DNA of 49,269 nucleotides from Candidatus Obscuribacterales bacterium (GTDB lineage Bacteria; Cyanobacteriota; Cyanobacteriia; RECH01): NCBI GenBank assembly GCA_036703605.1, contig DATNRH010001184.1, positions 1 to 49,269 of the forward strand, read 5' to 3'. Shown piece by piece: positions 1 to 7,233 of this stretch (position 1 is its first letter; each line of letters starts with the position of its first letter). The notes under the pieces were generated by a model. It saw only the letters and a program-made list of their open reading frames with translations, ran no database searches and was not told where the DNA came from. The position numbers and the translations under genes were made by a program.

Positions 1-349
1 AGTAGGCCGTGGTCACCTTGAGGCCGCCCATGGCACCGCGCAGGCGAATCAGAGGATTTTTGGCGTAATAAAACTCAAAGGCGTGCTGCAGGGGGTTGCC
101 GCCCCGCCCGCCCACCGGGGCATAGATTTGAATATCTCGCCAAGAGAAAACCAGCAGCGAGGGCTGAAACTCGTCGATGCAGGCATCAAGGGCGGTGGAG
201 AAGTCCAGCGGAGGAACCGTTCCTAGATCAAAAATGCGTTGTTCAATAGCCGGAAATTGTTTATGGACATGATCTGCCAAGTAAACAACACCGATGGGAA
301 AAATAGGATTGCAAGGAAGGCGAACGTATAGGATGCGCTCTTGCGTCAT
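1..349 (-). CDS. B12-binding radical SAM protein, N-terminal part (3' end outside window)
   Basis: The frame runs from an ATG at 349 to the window edge and is open throughout, giving about 116 residues that begin MTQERILYVRLPCNPIFPIG. The start resembles the cobalamin-binding N-terminus of a cyanobacterial radical SAM family often annotated as photosystem II high light acclimation radical SAM protein; I recall this family by its N-terminus and cannot see the CxxxCxxC cluster, which would lie outside the window. No shorter start is better supported. The next gene inward (PadR-like) is on the same strand, 230 bases upstream, with a strong inverted repeat between them, so the two are probably separate transcripts. 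The family assignment is moderately sure; the physiological role is an inference from the family name. Confidence 0.7.
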   Translation of the reverse strand, partial: MTQERILYVRLPCNPIFPIGVVYLADHVHKQFPAIEQRIFDLGTVPPLDFSTALDACIDEFQPSLLVFSWRDIQIYAPVGGRGGNPLQHAFEFYYAKNPLIRLRGAMGGLKVTTAY

Positions 350-515
350 GGCTTTAATGAGGGTATCCTCAGTTTTTTCATATAACTTTACGATACCACT
401 GCCGTTTGGATGCTGCACAGCTTCATCTGAATCGTTTGCATGGACTCAGATGAATGGTGCTGCTGGAGCACCTCGGGGTTCCCCTACCGACAATGACATG
501 GACGGGAGCGATCGC

Positions 516-558
516 TTTTTGGGTAAAAGTCTTGCAGGATAGGGCTTTTACCCAAAAA
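516..558. repeat. Perfect 14-bp inverted repeat behind the PadR-like gene
   Basis: The arms are TTTTTGGGTAAAAG (516-529) and CTTTTACCCAAAAA (545-558) with a 15-base loop. It starts 22 bases after the stop codon of the minus-strand PadR-like gene, where a terminator would lie. There is no U-tract after the stem on either strand, so a simple intrinsic terminator is not certain; transcript-end stabilisation or an operator is possible. Confidence 0.6.
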
Positions 559-579
559 CTGGCTGCTTAGAACGTCTGC

Positions 580-966
580 TTAGGGCATGGACGTTCCTTG
601 TCGGGATAGGCGGGATGAGCGGCCAATGTAGCCTTGCCAGAGCTGGGCTAAATCCTGGGCCTGCGATCGCCACTTGGGTGACACCTGATACATGCGTCGA
701 GGTCGTCCTCGCCCCTTCATCTTTTGCCAATAGCCGGTGATCGCTGCTTCGTCTTCGAGGAACTTGATGGCACTGTAGAGCACTGTATCGGAGAGCCGAT
801 AGTTGGGATGCTCATCTTGAAGCTGCCGAATCAGTTCTGTGCCATAGGAGTCATGCTGAATCAGAACATCTAGGACATAGCAAATGGCGAGTTCTTTGTT
901 GAGGTAAAACGGCGGTGGGTTACTAAAAAATTCGTATACATCGTCAAACGTGGTCATGGAAGTCAT
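580..966 (-). CDS. PadR-family winged-helix transcriptional regulator (Pex-like)
   Basis: The 128-residue product has a PadR-type winged helix: helices around YLNKELAICYVLDVLIQ (residues 21-37), SYGTELIRQL, SDTVLYSAIKFLEDEAAI (about 59-76, recognition helix) and a wing with GRGRPRRMYQVSP (about 85-97). PadR proteins are dimeric DNA-binding repressors. Cyanobacterial proteins of this shape include the clock-period modifier Pex, and the opening YLNKELAICY reminds me of that group, but orthology cannot be decided here. ATG at 966 and a second ATG three codons later are both possible starts. The gene stands alone, with a long gene-poor stretch upstream and an inverted repeat downstream. The family call is fairly sure; the target genes are unknown. 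Confidence 0.85.
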   Translation of the reverse strand: MTSMTTFDDVYEFFSNPPPFYLNKELAICYVLDVLIQHDSYGTELIRQLQDEHPNYRLSDTVLYSAIKFLEDEAAITGYWQKMKGRGRPRRMYQVSPKWRSQAQDLAQLWQGYIGRSSRLSRQGTSMP

Positions 967-1166
967 AGGTCGAAGGTCAAGTTAGACGCGATCGCCTGGC
1001 ATGGAGGCAAAATCACGGCAGGGGCAACATGACTGCATGGGGGGCTACTAGCAGGATCTAGGTGCAACGTAGTGTGATGAGATGCACCATGAAGGAGCAG
1101 CAGAGCAGTTTCTCCTAGGAAAGCAAGGGGCGTACTCTCGTTAGGATGACGTTTTACTAGATAACC

Positions 1167-1187
1167 GTCCTAGAGGATCTCTAGGAC
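1167..1187. repeat. Perfect 9-bp hairpin
   Basis: GTCCTAGAG (1167-1175) pairs with CTCTAGGAC (1179-1187) across a three-base loop. It is not followed by a T-run on either strand and is about 200 bases upstream of the PadR-like start. A second compact hairpin, CCGTTGC/GCAACGG with a three-base loop, lies at 1276-1292. Together they suggest structured RNA or operator DNA, but nothing more can be said from sequence alone. Confidence 0.5.
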
Positions 1188-2048
1188 AATCTGCCGCTTG
1201 CCTCAGGCGCTGTGATGCAAGGTGATGGGCAATAATTCTCGGGACTAGAATGTTGCTGTATAAGCACCCCGTCAACCGTTGCTGCGCAACGGAGACAAGG
1301 CGTTATGGGAGGCAAGGCTGAGAACAAGCTGCCTTGGGGGGGATGCAAAATGATAGCTTCACTGATCTAACCTGAATGGTGATGGTTGATAAGAGTTCCC
1401 CATCGGTGCAAAATTGATCACACCTAAAACCTAGGATGACGGAACGACAGATGTCGTGGACAGGGCAGTCCCCATGGATAGGGCCGACAATCAACAACCG
1501 TAGGCTGTCGTCCAGATATAGCTGTGGTCAGTCTGGTGAAGACCTGCCCTAGATGACTATTCAAAGGTTTGAACATCCCCAGGGCTTCTGGATGCCCTAA
1601 CTCATGGGAATGGCTATACCTAGAAAATTTAGTTAGATGTAGACCGTAAAAACACGATCTATGGAACGGCATACCCCCATTGCAGCAGAGATTCTGCTGG
1701 TTGGAGCCGCCCTAGCAACACGAGCAGCAAGGTGAACATAGCGTAGAGACATCATGACTTACCGTACATGAAATGTCCCCCTAAGAGTATTTCACAGAAT
1801 TTAGCATCCACTGCTGATTACCCTTCACCCTCTTGAGATGGATGGATGGGAGTCTGACTCGTTGAAGGAGTAGCAATGGAAGGGGCAGCGATCGCCTCCT
1901 GGCTAACTTAACATGCTCTACAGCGACGGAGATTAGTCCTCAACATTCAGGAACCTATGACGTACATCCAAAGCATCATTGATGTGGAGCATGTCCACAC
2001 CTTCACCATCCTGCTGGTGTGAGCATGGAAGATGTTCATGGACGCACA

Positions 2049-2091
2049 GTGACAATTTTGAGGTTGAACAATCTTGAAGTGACAATTTTGA
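2049..2091. repeat. Triplicated TGACAATTTTGA-type repeat, possible transposon-end remnant
   Basis: GTGACAATTTTGA occurs at 2049-2061 and again at 2079-2091, with a diverged copy (AACAATCTTGA, 2067-2077) between them, so the period is about 15 bases. Arrays of this kind, beginning ACAGTGACAA, resemble TnsB-binding repeats at ends of cyanobacterial Tn7-like transposons, known from those elements in general. No transposase, Cas or Tns gene is present nearby, so at most this is a remnant. Confidence 0.4.
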
Positions 2092-2410
2092 TAGGTTACA
2101 GGCGCACCTGTGCAAACCTTAGACAACTTTTGGAAGACTAGCCACAGCAAACTTACGCAATTGGGCAAGGATAGATATAGAGTCCTGATCTTGGGGCATC
2201 ATGGGGGCTAATTCAGGGTTATTACGGATGAGCTAGGTGCTCTTGGTGTCAGAAACAGTCTTATTGCCAAGATGGCTTGTCATCGTTTGAGGGTGAGGGT
2301 TGCCAACCTGGGATGTGTCCGAGGTCGGGTCTCTTAAGGCGAATGATGATCCAAGCAGATCTACGGATCTAGGTAGTTCATTAGGTCAGGCGATCGCTAC
2401 GGCACCCCAT

Positions 2411-4153
2411 TCAACGGCATTCAAAGGGCTGATACCGATAGCCATCGACGGAGTCAGCATCCTGCATAGGCAGACAGCTTTGATCGGCTAGCACCGCCTC
2501 TAGGCGGCGCGGGGGAACTGTTTGCATGTTGATGAACCAAAGCTGTAGGGGACGGGGGCGATCGCTTAAAACGGCATCCAAGGTGTTGGCAGCGTCGATG
2601 GGTTGTTGCTGGTGGGCGAGGAGAAACTGGGGAGCTGGTCGTCCTGTTTGGGCGGCAGGGTAGCGTTGCTGGATGTCCCAGGCGATGGCCATCAGCCGGC
2701 CAGTTTGTCCGTGGGTGCGGTGGGCGATCGCCACCAGGGTTGCTTGGGCCGGCACTTGAGCATAGATGGCATCTACCACGCGATCAGGACGATGGGTCTT
2801 TTGGTAGCCCAGATTGGTGACTACGGTTAGGCTACCCAGCAGTGCGGCCATGAGCATGATTAGGGCAGGACGCGATAGACCCCAGCGCGTCACCGGGCGA
2901 TCGCTTTGCTCCACCCAGATGGCGATCACCACCAACACAGCAGGAAAGTAGACGAAGTTGTAGCGGAAAGCACTGGTGAGATCCATGCCTAGACCGTAGG
3001 TGATGCCGAGGAAGATCAGGACGGCGATCACCACCAGCAGAACGAGCGCTTGTCCCAAGGATGGAGGATGCTCTGGGGTGGCTGTTCCTAGTCCCTGTCT
3101 TAGTCCCGACCGACTCGACCCCAGTAGCCAAACCGTCCAGATGGCCAACCCAACGAGACCTAAGGCAGACCCGATCACGACGGTGGTGGATGCTGCTTGG
3201 ATGGGCAGGAGGTAGAGCATGGTAATCCAGCCAGCGATCGCTTGCCCTAGGGGATCCAGCCAGCCGAGTCCTGAGCGATCGCCTTGGTAGATCCAGCGGG
3301 TGAGTTCACTATCATGGGCTCCCAACAGCCACGGCAACCATACGGCACCGCCCGCCGCCGTGCCAATTATGGCCGCCAAAATTCGCCATAAAGCTGATCT
3401 CTGTAGGTTAGAGCGCCAAGCGATGGCTAAAACGATGAGGGCGATCGCTTCTGCCAGCAGGGTGAAGGTGAAGAAGTAGTGGGTGGCGATGCCAAGGGTG
3501 TTGACGCTAATCCAGAGGGCGACGTCTGGGATGCTGAATCGGCGTTGACCCTGAAGCGATCGCACGGCTTGCAGCCAAAGGGCCAGGGAGGCAAGAATCC
3601 ACAGAATGGGCAGGGTATAGTGGCGAGCTTCTTGGGAGAGGTAGACTGCGAAGGGCGAGAGGGTCATCAAGCCAGCGGCAACGTGTGCAACCCGCTGGGA
3701 ACGGCTGGCCATCCAAGCTAGACCATAGGTGGCGGGAATGGCCAATACTCCGAATAGGACAGACAGCGATCGCACCCCTACTACTATGGACTGACCGTCC
3801 AAAGCATTCCACAGCCGCAGCCATAGGTGGGTGAGGACAAAATAAAGGGGCGGATGGTTGCTTTCGCTGAGGAGATTGGTGACCACCTGGGAAGCGGAGT
3901 TGGGGAGCTGCTGCACCGGCGCTAGCAGAGCGTCGAGGGAGATGACTTGGTCGAGGGGGACGGTCTGAAAGCTATGCCCTAGGCTAAAGACCAAGGTGGC
4001 AAACTCATCCGTCCACAGAGGTTTGTCGGCTAAGCCCCAGAGGCGTAATCCAGTGCCCACAAGCATCCATAGCAGAAGTCCAATCCAGGCTGCTGGCGAT
4101 CTACCTCGTGGCGGCACATGGTTCATGGAAGTTGCGCTGAACGAATCGCCCAT
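2411..4153 (-). CDS. GT-C fold membrane glycosyltransferase (family 39 / ArnT-like)
   Basis: The product of about 580 residues is a polytopic membrane protein with roughly ten hydrophobic segments. Near residue 50 there is an acidic pair in the first external loop (PLWTDEFATLVF), and near residue 100 the motif NHPPLYFVLTHLW; both are typical of the PMT_2/ArnT group, which transfers sugars from polyprenyl-phosphate donors at the outer face of the membrane. The C-terminal 150 residues form a soluble domain. ATG at 4153 was chosen; a GTG one codon earlier and an ATG at 4123 (MNHVPP) are alternatives. The gene diverges from the nuclease gene at 4304. The acceptor (lipid, protein or polysaccharide) cannot be told from the sequence. 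Confidence 0.8.
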   Translation of the reverse strand: MGDSFSATSMNHVPPRGRSPAAWIGLLLWMLVGTGLRLWGLADKPLWTDEFATLVFSLGHSFQTVPLDQVISLDALLAPVQQLPNSASQVVTNLLSESNHPPLYFVLTHLWLRLWNALDGQSIVVGVRSLSVLFGVLAIPATYGLAWMASRSQRVAHVAAGLMTLSPFAVYLSQEARHYTLPILWILASLALWLQAVRSLQGQRRFSIPDVALWISVNTLGIATHYFFTFTLLAEAIALIVLAIAWRSNLQRSALWRILAAIIGTAAGGAVWLPWLLGAHDSELTRWIYQGDRSGLGWLDPLGQAIAGWITMLYLLPIQAASTTVVIGSALGLVGLAIWTVWLLGSSRSGLRQGLGTATPEHPPSLGQALVLLVVIAVLIFLGITYGLGMDLTSAFRYNFVYFPAVLVVIAIWVEQSDRPVTRWGLSRPALIMLMAALLGSLTVVTNLGYQKTHRPDRVVDAIYAQVPAQATLVAIAHRTHGQTGRLMAIAWDIQQRYPAAQTGRPAPQFLLAHQQQPIDAANTLDAVLSDRPRPLQLWFINMQTVPPRRLEAVLADQSCLPMQDADSVDGYRYQPFECR

Positions 4154-4203
4154 CACTTTATCAGGAAGCGGTCTCAGTCCGTGATCTTAGTCAGGAGTAG
4201 GAT

Positions 4204-4227
4204 TGCGTTAGGCGAAGCCGTAACGCA
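4204..4227. repeat. Dispersed palindrome, copy 1
   Basis: The element reads TGCG, then GTTAGGCGAAGCCGTAAC-type core, then GCA, and forms a near-complete stem around GGCGAAGCC. It lies between the divergent genes at 2411 and 4304. Related copies are at 23448-23472 and 26363-26385. It looks like a small REP-type element common in cyanobacterial intergenic DNA. Confidence 0.65.
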
Positions 4228-4303
4228 TTTCAAGCCTCACTCACGTTTCATCCAAGACCATGGATACTAGATGCATGGTGAGACGCGTAGAAGGATGGAA
4301 ACG

Positions 4304-4996
4304 ATGGCCGAGCTGATGCCGCCAGGAGCAGATTGGCTGCCAGCCTTGACGGGGAAATCCGTGCGCCAAGCTGGGAGACAGTTCATTCAAGATGACCAAG
4401 CGCGATCGCTCCCGAGTGTGAGCACCATTTTGAATGCCACTAAGCCACCGGAGGCCCGCGCTGCTCTGGCTCAGTGGCGATCGCGTCTAGGGCACGATGC
4501 CGCAACTAAGGTGACAACGACGGCCAGCCGCCGGGGTAGCCAAACCCACAAGTACCTACGGCAATTTTTGCAAGGTGAAGTAGTCACCTGTCCCGATACG
4601 GTGCAGCCCTACTGGCACAGTTTGCAATCGGTGCTGGCCGATCTCGACACCGTGCGTTTGGTAGAAAGCCCCGTTTTTCACTACGACTTGGGCTATGCCG
4701 GCCGGGTCGATTGCGTGGTTAGCTACCAAGGCACGCCCTGCCTATGTGATTGGAAAACGGCCGATGTGCCCAAGCGATCGAGCGATCGCCTCTATGATCA
4801 GCCTCTCCAGCTTGCCGCCTACTGCGGTGCCGTGAACCATTGCTATGGCGATCGCCTGCACCTGCGCCATGCTCTACTGGTCGTGGCGCTGCCCGATCAA
4901 CCTGCGGAGGTATTTTGGTTTGGCCCCGACCAGCTTCGAGAGTATTGGCATCAATGGTGCGATCGCCTAGCCCAGTACGATCGCCGCTATCGCTAA
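4304..4996 (+). CDS. PD-(D/E)XK family exonuclease (RecB/MGME1-like)
   Basis: The 230-residue product has the core of a PD-(D/E)XK nuclease: a helix with GSQTHKYL (about residue 79-86), a glutamate in VESPVF (about 121), the metal-binding aspartate in GRVDCVV (about 136), the catalytic DWKTA (D149, K151) and a following helix with QLAAYCGA. This order matches RecB/Cas4-like and MGME1-like exonucleases that act on DNA ends. No helicase or Cas genes lie near. I chose the ATG at 4304 because AAGG lies nine bases upstream; ATG at 4271 or 4295 would add 11 or 3 residues. The gene converges on the paraslipin gene. The fold call is firm; the substrate and role (repair, replication) are inferred from family. 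Confidence 0.8.
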   Translation: MAELMPPGADWLPALTGKSVRQAGRQFIQDDQARSLPSVSTILNATKPPEARAALAQWRSRLGHDAATKVTTTASRRGSQTHKYLRQFLQGEVVTCPDTVQPYWHSLQSVLADLDTVRLVESPVFHYDLGYAGRVDCVVSYQGTPCLCDWKTADVPKRSSDRLYDQPLQLAAYCGAVNHCYGDRLHLRHALLVVALPDQPAEVFWFGPDQLREYWHQWCDRLAQYDRRYR

Positions 4997-5080
4997 GAGT
5001 CTGCTGTGATCCTAGGGATCGTTGAGTGCCCCTCGGTGTCCACTGGAGCAGTGCTAGGGTTGCATGACGCCACCCCTCGC

Positions 5081-5103
5081 GATTCCCCGGCTTTGAGGGA
5101 ATC
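5081..5103. terminator. Hairpin between convergent genes
   Basis: GATTCCC (5081-5087) pairs with GGGAATC (5097-5103) with a nine-base loop. It lies in the 158-base gap where the nuclease gene and the paraslipin gene converge, so it could end both transcripts. There is no T-run, hence the low confidence. Confidence 0.35.
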
Positions 5104-5154
5104 GGAGGAAGGTCGGCTCGGATGGTTGCCAAAGCGTCACTCGTACACCATCAC

Positions 5155-6135
5155 CTAATGCTTCGGTGGCATGGAGACTTGGGGCATCCCATCGCCAATA
5201 ATCGATCGCATCCCTTCCACAGTGGCGGGAATGCTTTGGGGATCCATGAACATCACCTTGCTGCTATCGCTTTCGCCAATCTTGGTGCCCATTTCAATAT
5301 ATTGTTGAGCCATCAGATATTGCAGCGACTCCCGAGCATTGGGATCAGATTGGAGGATATTGGAAATAATTTTCATGGCCTCGGCGGTGGCTTGGGCTTT
5401 GAGCACCTGTTCTTGGCGCACGGCTTGGGCCCGCAGGACGATGCTCTTTTGCTGAGCCTCGGCGTCTAGGATCACCGCTTTTTGATCCGCCTCGGCTGCG
5501 AGTAGCTGCGAATCGGCCCGACCTCGGGCAGAGTTCACTGCGGCTTCCCGTTCCCCTTCCGAGGTGAGGATGGCGGCCCGTTTGCGGCGTTCGGCGGTCA
5601 TTTGCATTTCCATGGATTCCTGCACGGCCTTGGAGGGCATAATGTCGCGCAGTTCCACTCGGGTCACCTTCACGCCCCAGGGGTCGGTGGACGTATCTAG
5701 CTCTCGCAGGAGCGATTCGTTGACTTCTGAGCGAGCTGTAAACGTTTCATCCAGCTCTAGCCTGCCCATTTCTGAGCGAATTTGGGTGAGTACCAGGTTC
5801 ACCATAGCTGCCTGCAGGTTTTCCACCTTATAGTAGGCTCGCTCTAGATCCATAATTCGCCAATAGACCACGGCATCTACGGAGATGGACACGTTATCGC
5901 GGGTAATACATTGCTGGGCAGGAATATCCAGCACTTTTTCCCGAATGGTTTCTTGATAAACCACCCGTTCGATAAAGGGCACCATGAAGTTCATGCCGGG
6001 CTTCAGCTTTTTGTTGTTGTATTTCCCTAGCATTTCCACCAGGGCTTCATTCCCTTGGTTGATAATTTTTACGGAGTTGGCTAGGGTAATCGAGCCGCCA
6101 AAGGCGATGACAATCAGAAACATCAATGGATTCAT
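5155..6135 (-). CDS. SPFH/stomatin-like membrane protein (paraslipin)
   Basis: The 326-residue product starts with one N-terminal membrane segment ([19 protein letters not shown]), followed by the SPFH domain (about 22-190: [47 protein letters not shown]) and a long Ala/Glu/Gln-rich coiled coil (about 190-255). The C-terminal part ([25 protein letters not shown]) is typical of paraslipins. These proteins form large membrane-bound oligomers and are found with NfeD partners; here the NfeD-like gene is the upstream neighbour, 51 bases away on the same strand, so the pair is probably one operon. Synechocystis Slr1128 is a protein of this kind. The exact task in membrane quality control is not known. 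Confidence 0.92.
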   Translation of the reverse strand: MNPLMFLIVIAFGGSITLANSVKIINQGNEALVEMLGKYNNKKLKPGMNFMVPFIERVVYQETIREKVLDIPAQQCITRDNVSISVDAVVYWRIMDLERAYYKVENLQAAMVNLVLTQIRSEMGRLELDETFTARSEVNESLLRELDTSTDPWGVKVTRVELRDIMPSKAVQESMEMQMTAERRKRAAILTSEGEREAAVNSARGRADSQLLAAEADQKAVILDAEAQQKSIVLRAQAVRQEQVLKAQATAEAMKIISNILQSDPNARESLQYLMAQQYIEMGTKIGESDSSKVMFMDPQSIPATVEGMRSIIGDGMPQVSMPPKH

Positions 6136-6186
6136 GGGATCAGTCTCCTAAGTAGCGAAGGGTCGTTGAAACAACAGGCTTGGCTA

Positions 6187-6621
6187 TCAACGGGGATGAA
6201 TGGAGGTTTCCGGCATCACTAGCAGGGTATTGCCCCGCCGCCCCACCACATACACGAATTGGTTGGGGGCGATCGCCACGTCATCTTCGCAGCGGGCGGG
6301 CCAAGAGTTGCCTTCGTAGAGCACCCGGCCGGTTTCGCCAGGCAGAATCTCCGTTAAGGTTTTGGCATCGGTGGCATCTTCCAGCACTCTATTGGTTTGG
6401 GGTGGCATAAATCGCCGTAACATCAGCGTTGCGACGACGGATAGCACCAGCCACAGCACAATTTGAATGGAAACCTGAGGTACCACGAGCGCCACGAGCG
6501 CCACAATAATGGCACTTACGCCCAGGGTGAATTCGGTAAAGGCGGTGGGAATTGTAAATTCCATGGCGCATAGGATTACGCCAGCAATCAGCCAAATTAG
6601 CGGAGGTTCCATAGAGACCAT
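6187..6621 (-). CDS. NfeD-like membrane protein
   Basis: This short NfeD protein has two hydrophobic stretches near the N-terminus (LIWLIAGVILCAMEFTIPTA and an Ile/Val-rich segment up to VLSVVATLMLRR) and a C-terminal OB-fold-like domain with GETGRVLYEGNSWPARCE and FVYVVGRRGNTLLVMPE. It lacks the ClpP-like protease domain of long NfeD proteins. Such short forms pair with stomatin/paraslipin proteins, and the paraslipin gene follows 51 bases downstream. The start is uncertain: a TTG at 6651 gives 154 residues, while ATG at 6621 or 6612 gives 144 or 141; I see no clear ribosome-binding site for any of them. Confidence 0.88.
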   Translation of the reverse strand: MVSMEPPLIWLIAGVILCAMEFTIPTAFTEFTLGVSAIIVALVALVVPQVSIQIVLWLVLSVVATLMLRRFMPPQTNRVLEDATDAKTLTEILPGETGRVLYEGNSWPARCEDDVAIAPNQFVYVVGRRGNTLLVMPETSIHPR

Positions 6622-7233
6622 CAATTCATCGTCAAAAGGAGCGTCAATCAAAGCTGTCGGATCACAACGATCGATGTCCTCAAGGAAGCGATCGCTTGTG
6701 GGTTAACTACGCGTTCAATCGTAGGTGTTCCTCATAACCACGTTGGCTAGCTTAGTTTTTCGGAGGTTTGGCTGATGCAAGGTCTGATCATGGGGCTTGA
6801 CGGCTGACGTAACTACAGTGGTCATTTCTGCAAAGATTTGCCAAAATTTGCAAAACCCTAGATGGATGCCTTTCTCTAGTAAGCTGCTGGTGGAGTTGGA
6901 TCTGACGTCGAGCGGAACGGTGGCGTTGGGGTAGGCAATTCTGAGGTCTTGAACTCTGACAGCAGGTCTGCCATGGCGTCTGGGTGTTACCTCCTGGGCA
7001 GTTACCTAGACTCAATCTAGCTCACCTCTGGGGCGATCGCGGTCAGCTAGTTGTGTATCTTTAGATTAGGGTGAGTTGGAGAGATTAAGGTGGGTCAGAG
7101 CTGCACCTAGACTTGATCACCGGATCAATCGGATGGCATCACCATCGAGGTAGAGCGCTAGACTGCTAAGTAAAAAGCCCTGTTGATTATAGTCATCTTA
7201 CATTCTTCTACATTGTTCGCCGGTTGAGCCACC
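6622..7233. other. Divergent intergenic region before the PP2C gene
   Basis: About 600 bases separate the divergent nfeD-like and PP2C genes. One short minus frame (6788-7015) has no coding character. Near 7197-7218 there are two TTACATT/CTACATT words two bases apart, a weak HLR1-like pattern, shortly upstream of the PP2C start. No terminator or RNA gene is evident. Confidence 0.4.

Larger units (their letters stand above)
967..2410. other. 1.4-kb stretch without a convincing gene
   Basis: Short frames exist on both strands (for example minus 1303-1497, 1424-1672 and 1947-2168), but none has a recognisable domain, a good ribosome-binding site or codon use like the neighbouring genes. The stretch holds two strong small hairpins (1167-1187 and 1276-1292) and a repeat cluster at 2049-2091, listed separately. 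HIP1 is sparse compared with the genes around it. It may be decayed mobile DNA or an unrecognised RNA region. I saw no tRNA T-loop motif in it. Confidence 0.5.

Noticed and set aside
7190-7220. HLR1-like TTACATT/CTACATT words before the PP2C gene
   Set aside because: Both repeats depart from the consensus, so evidence is much weaker than at 30483-30500.
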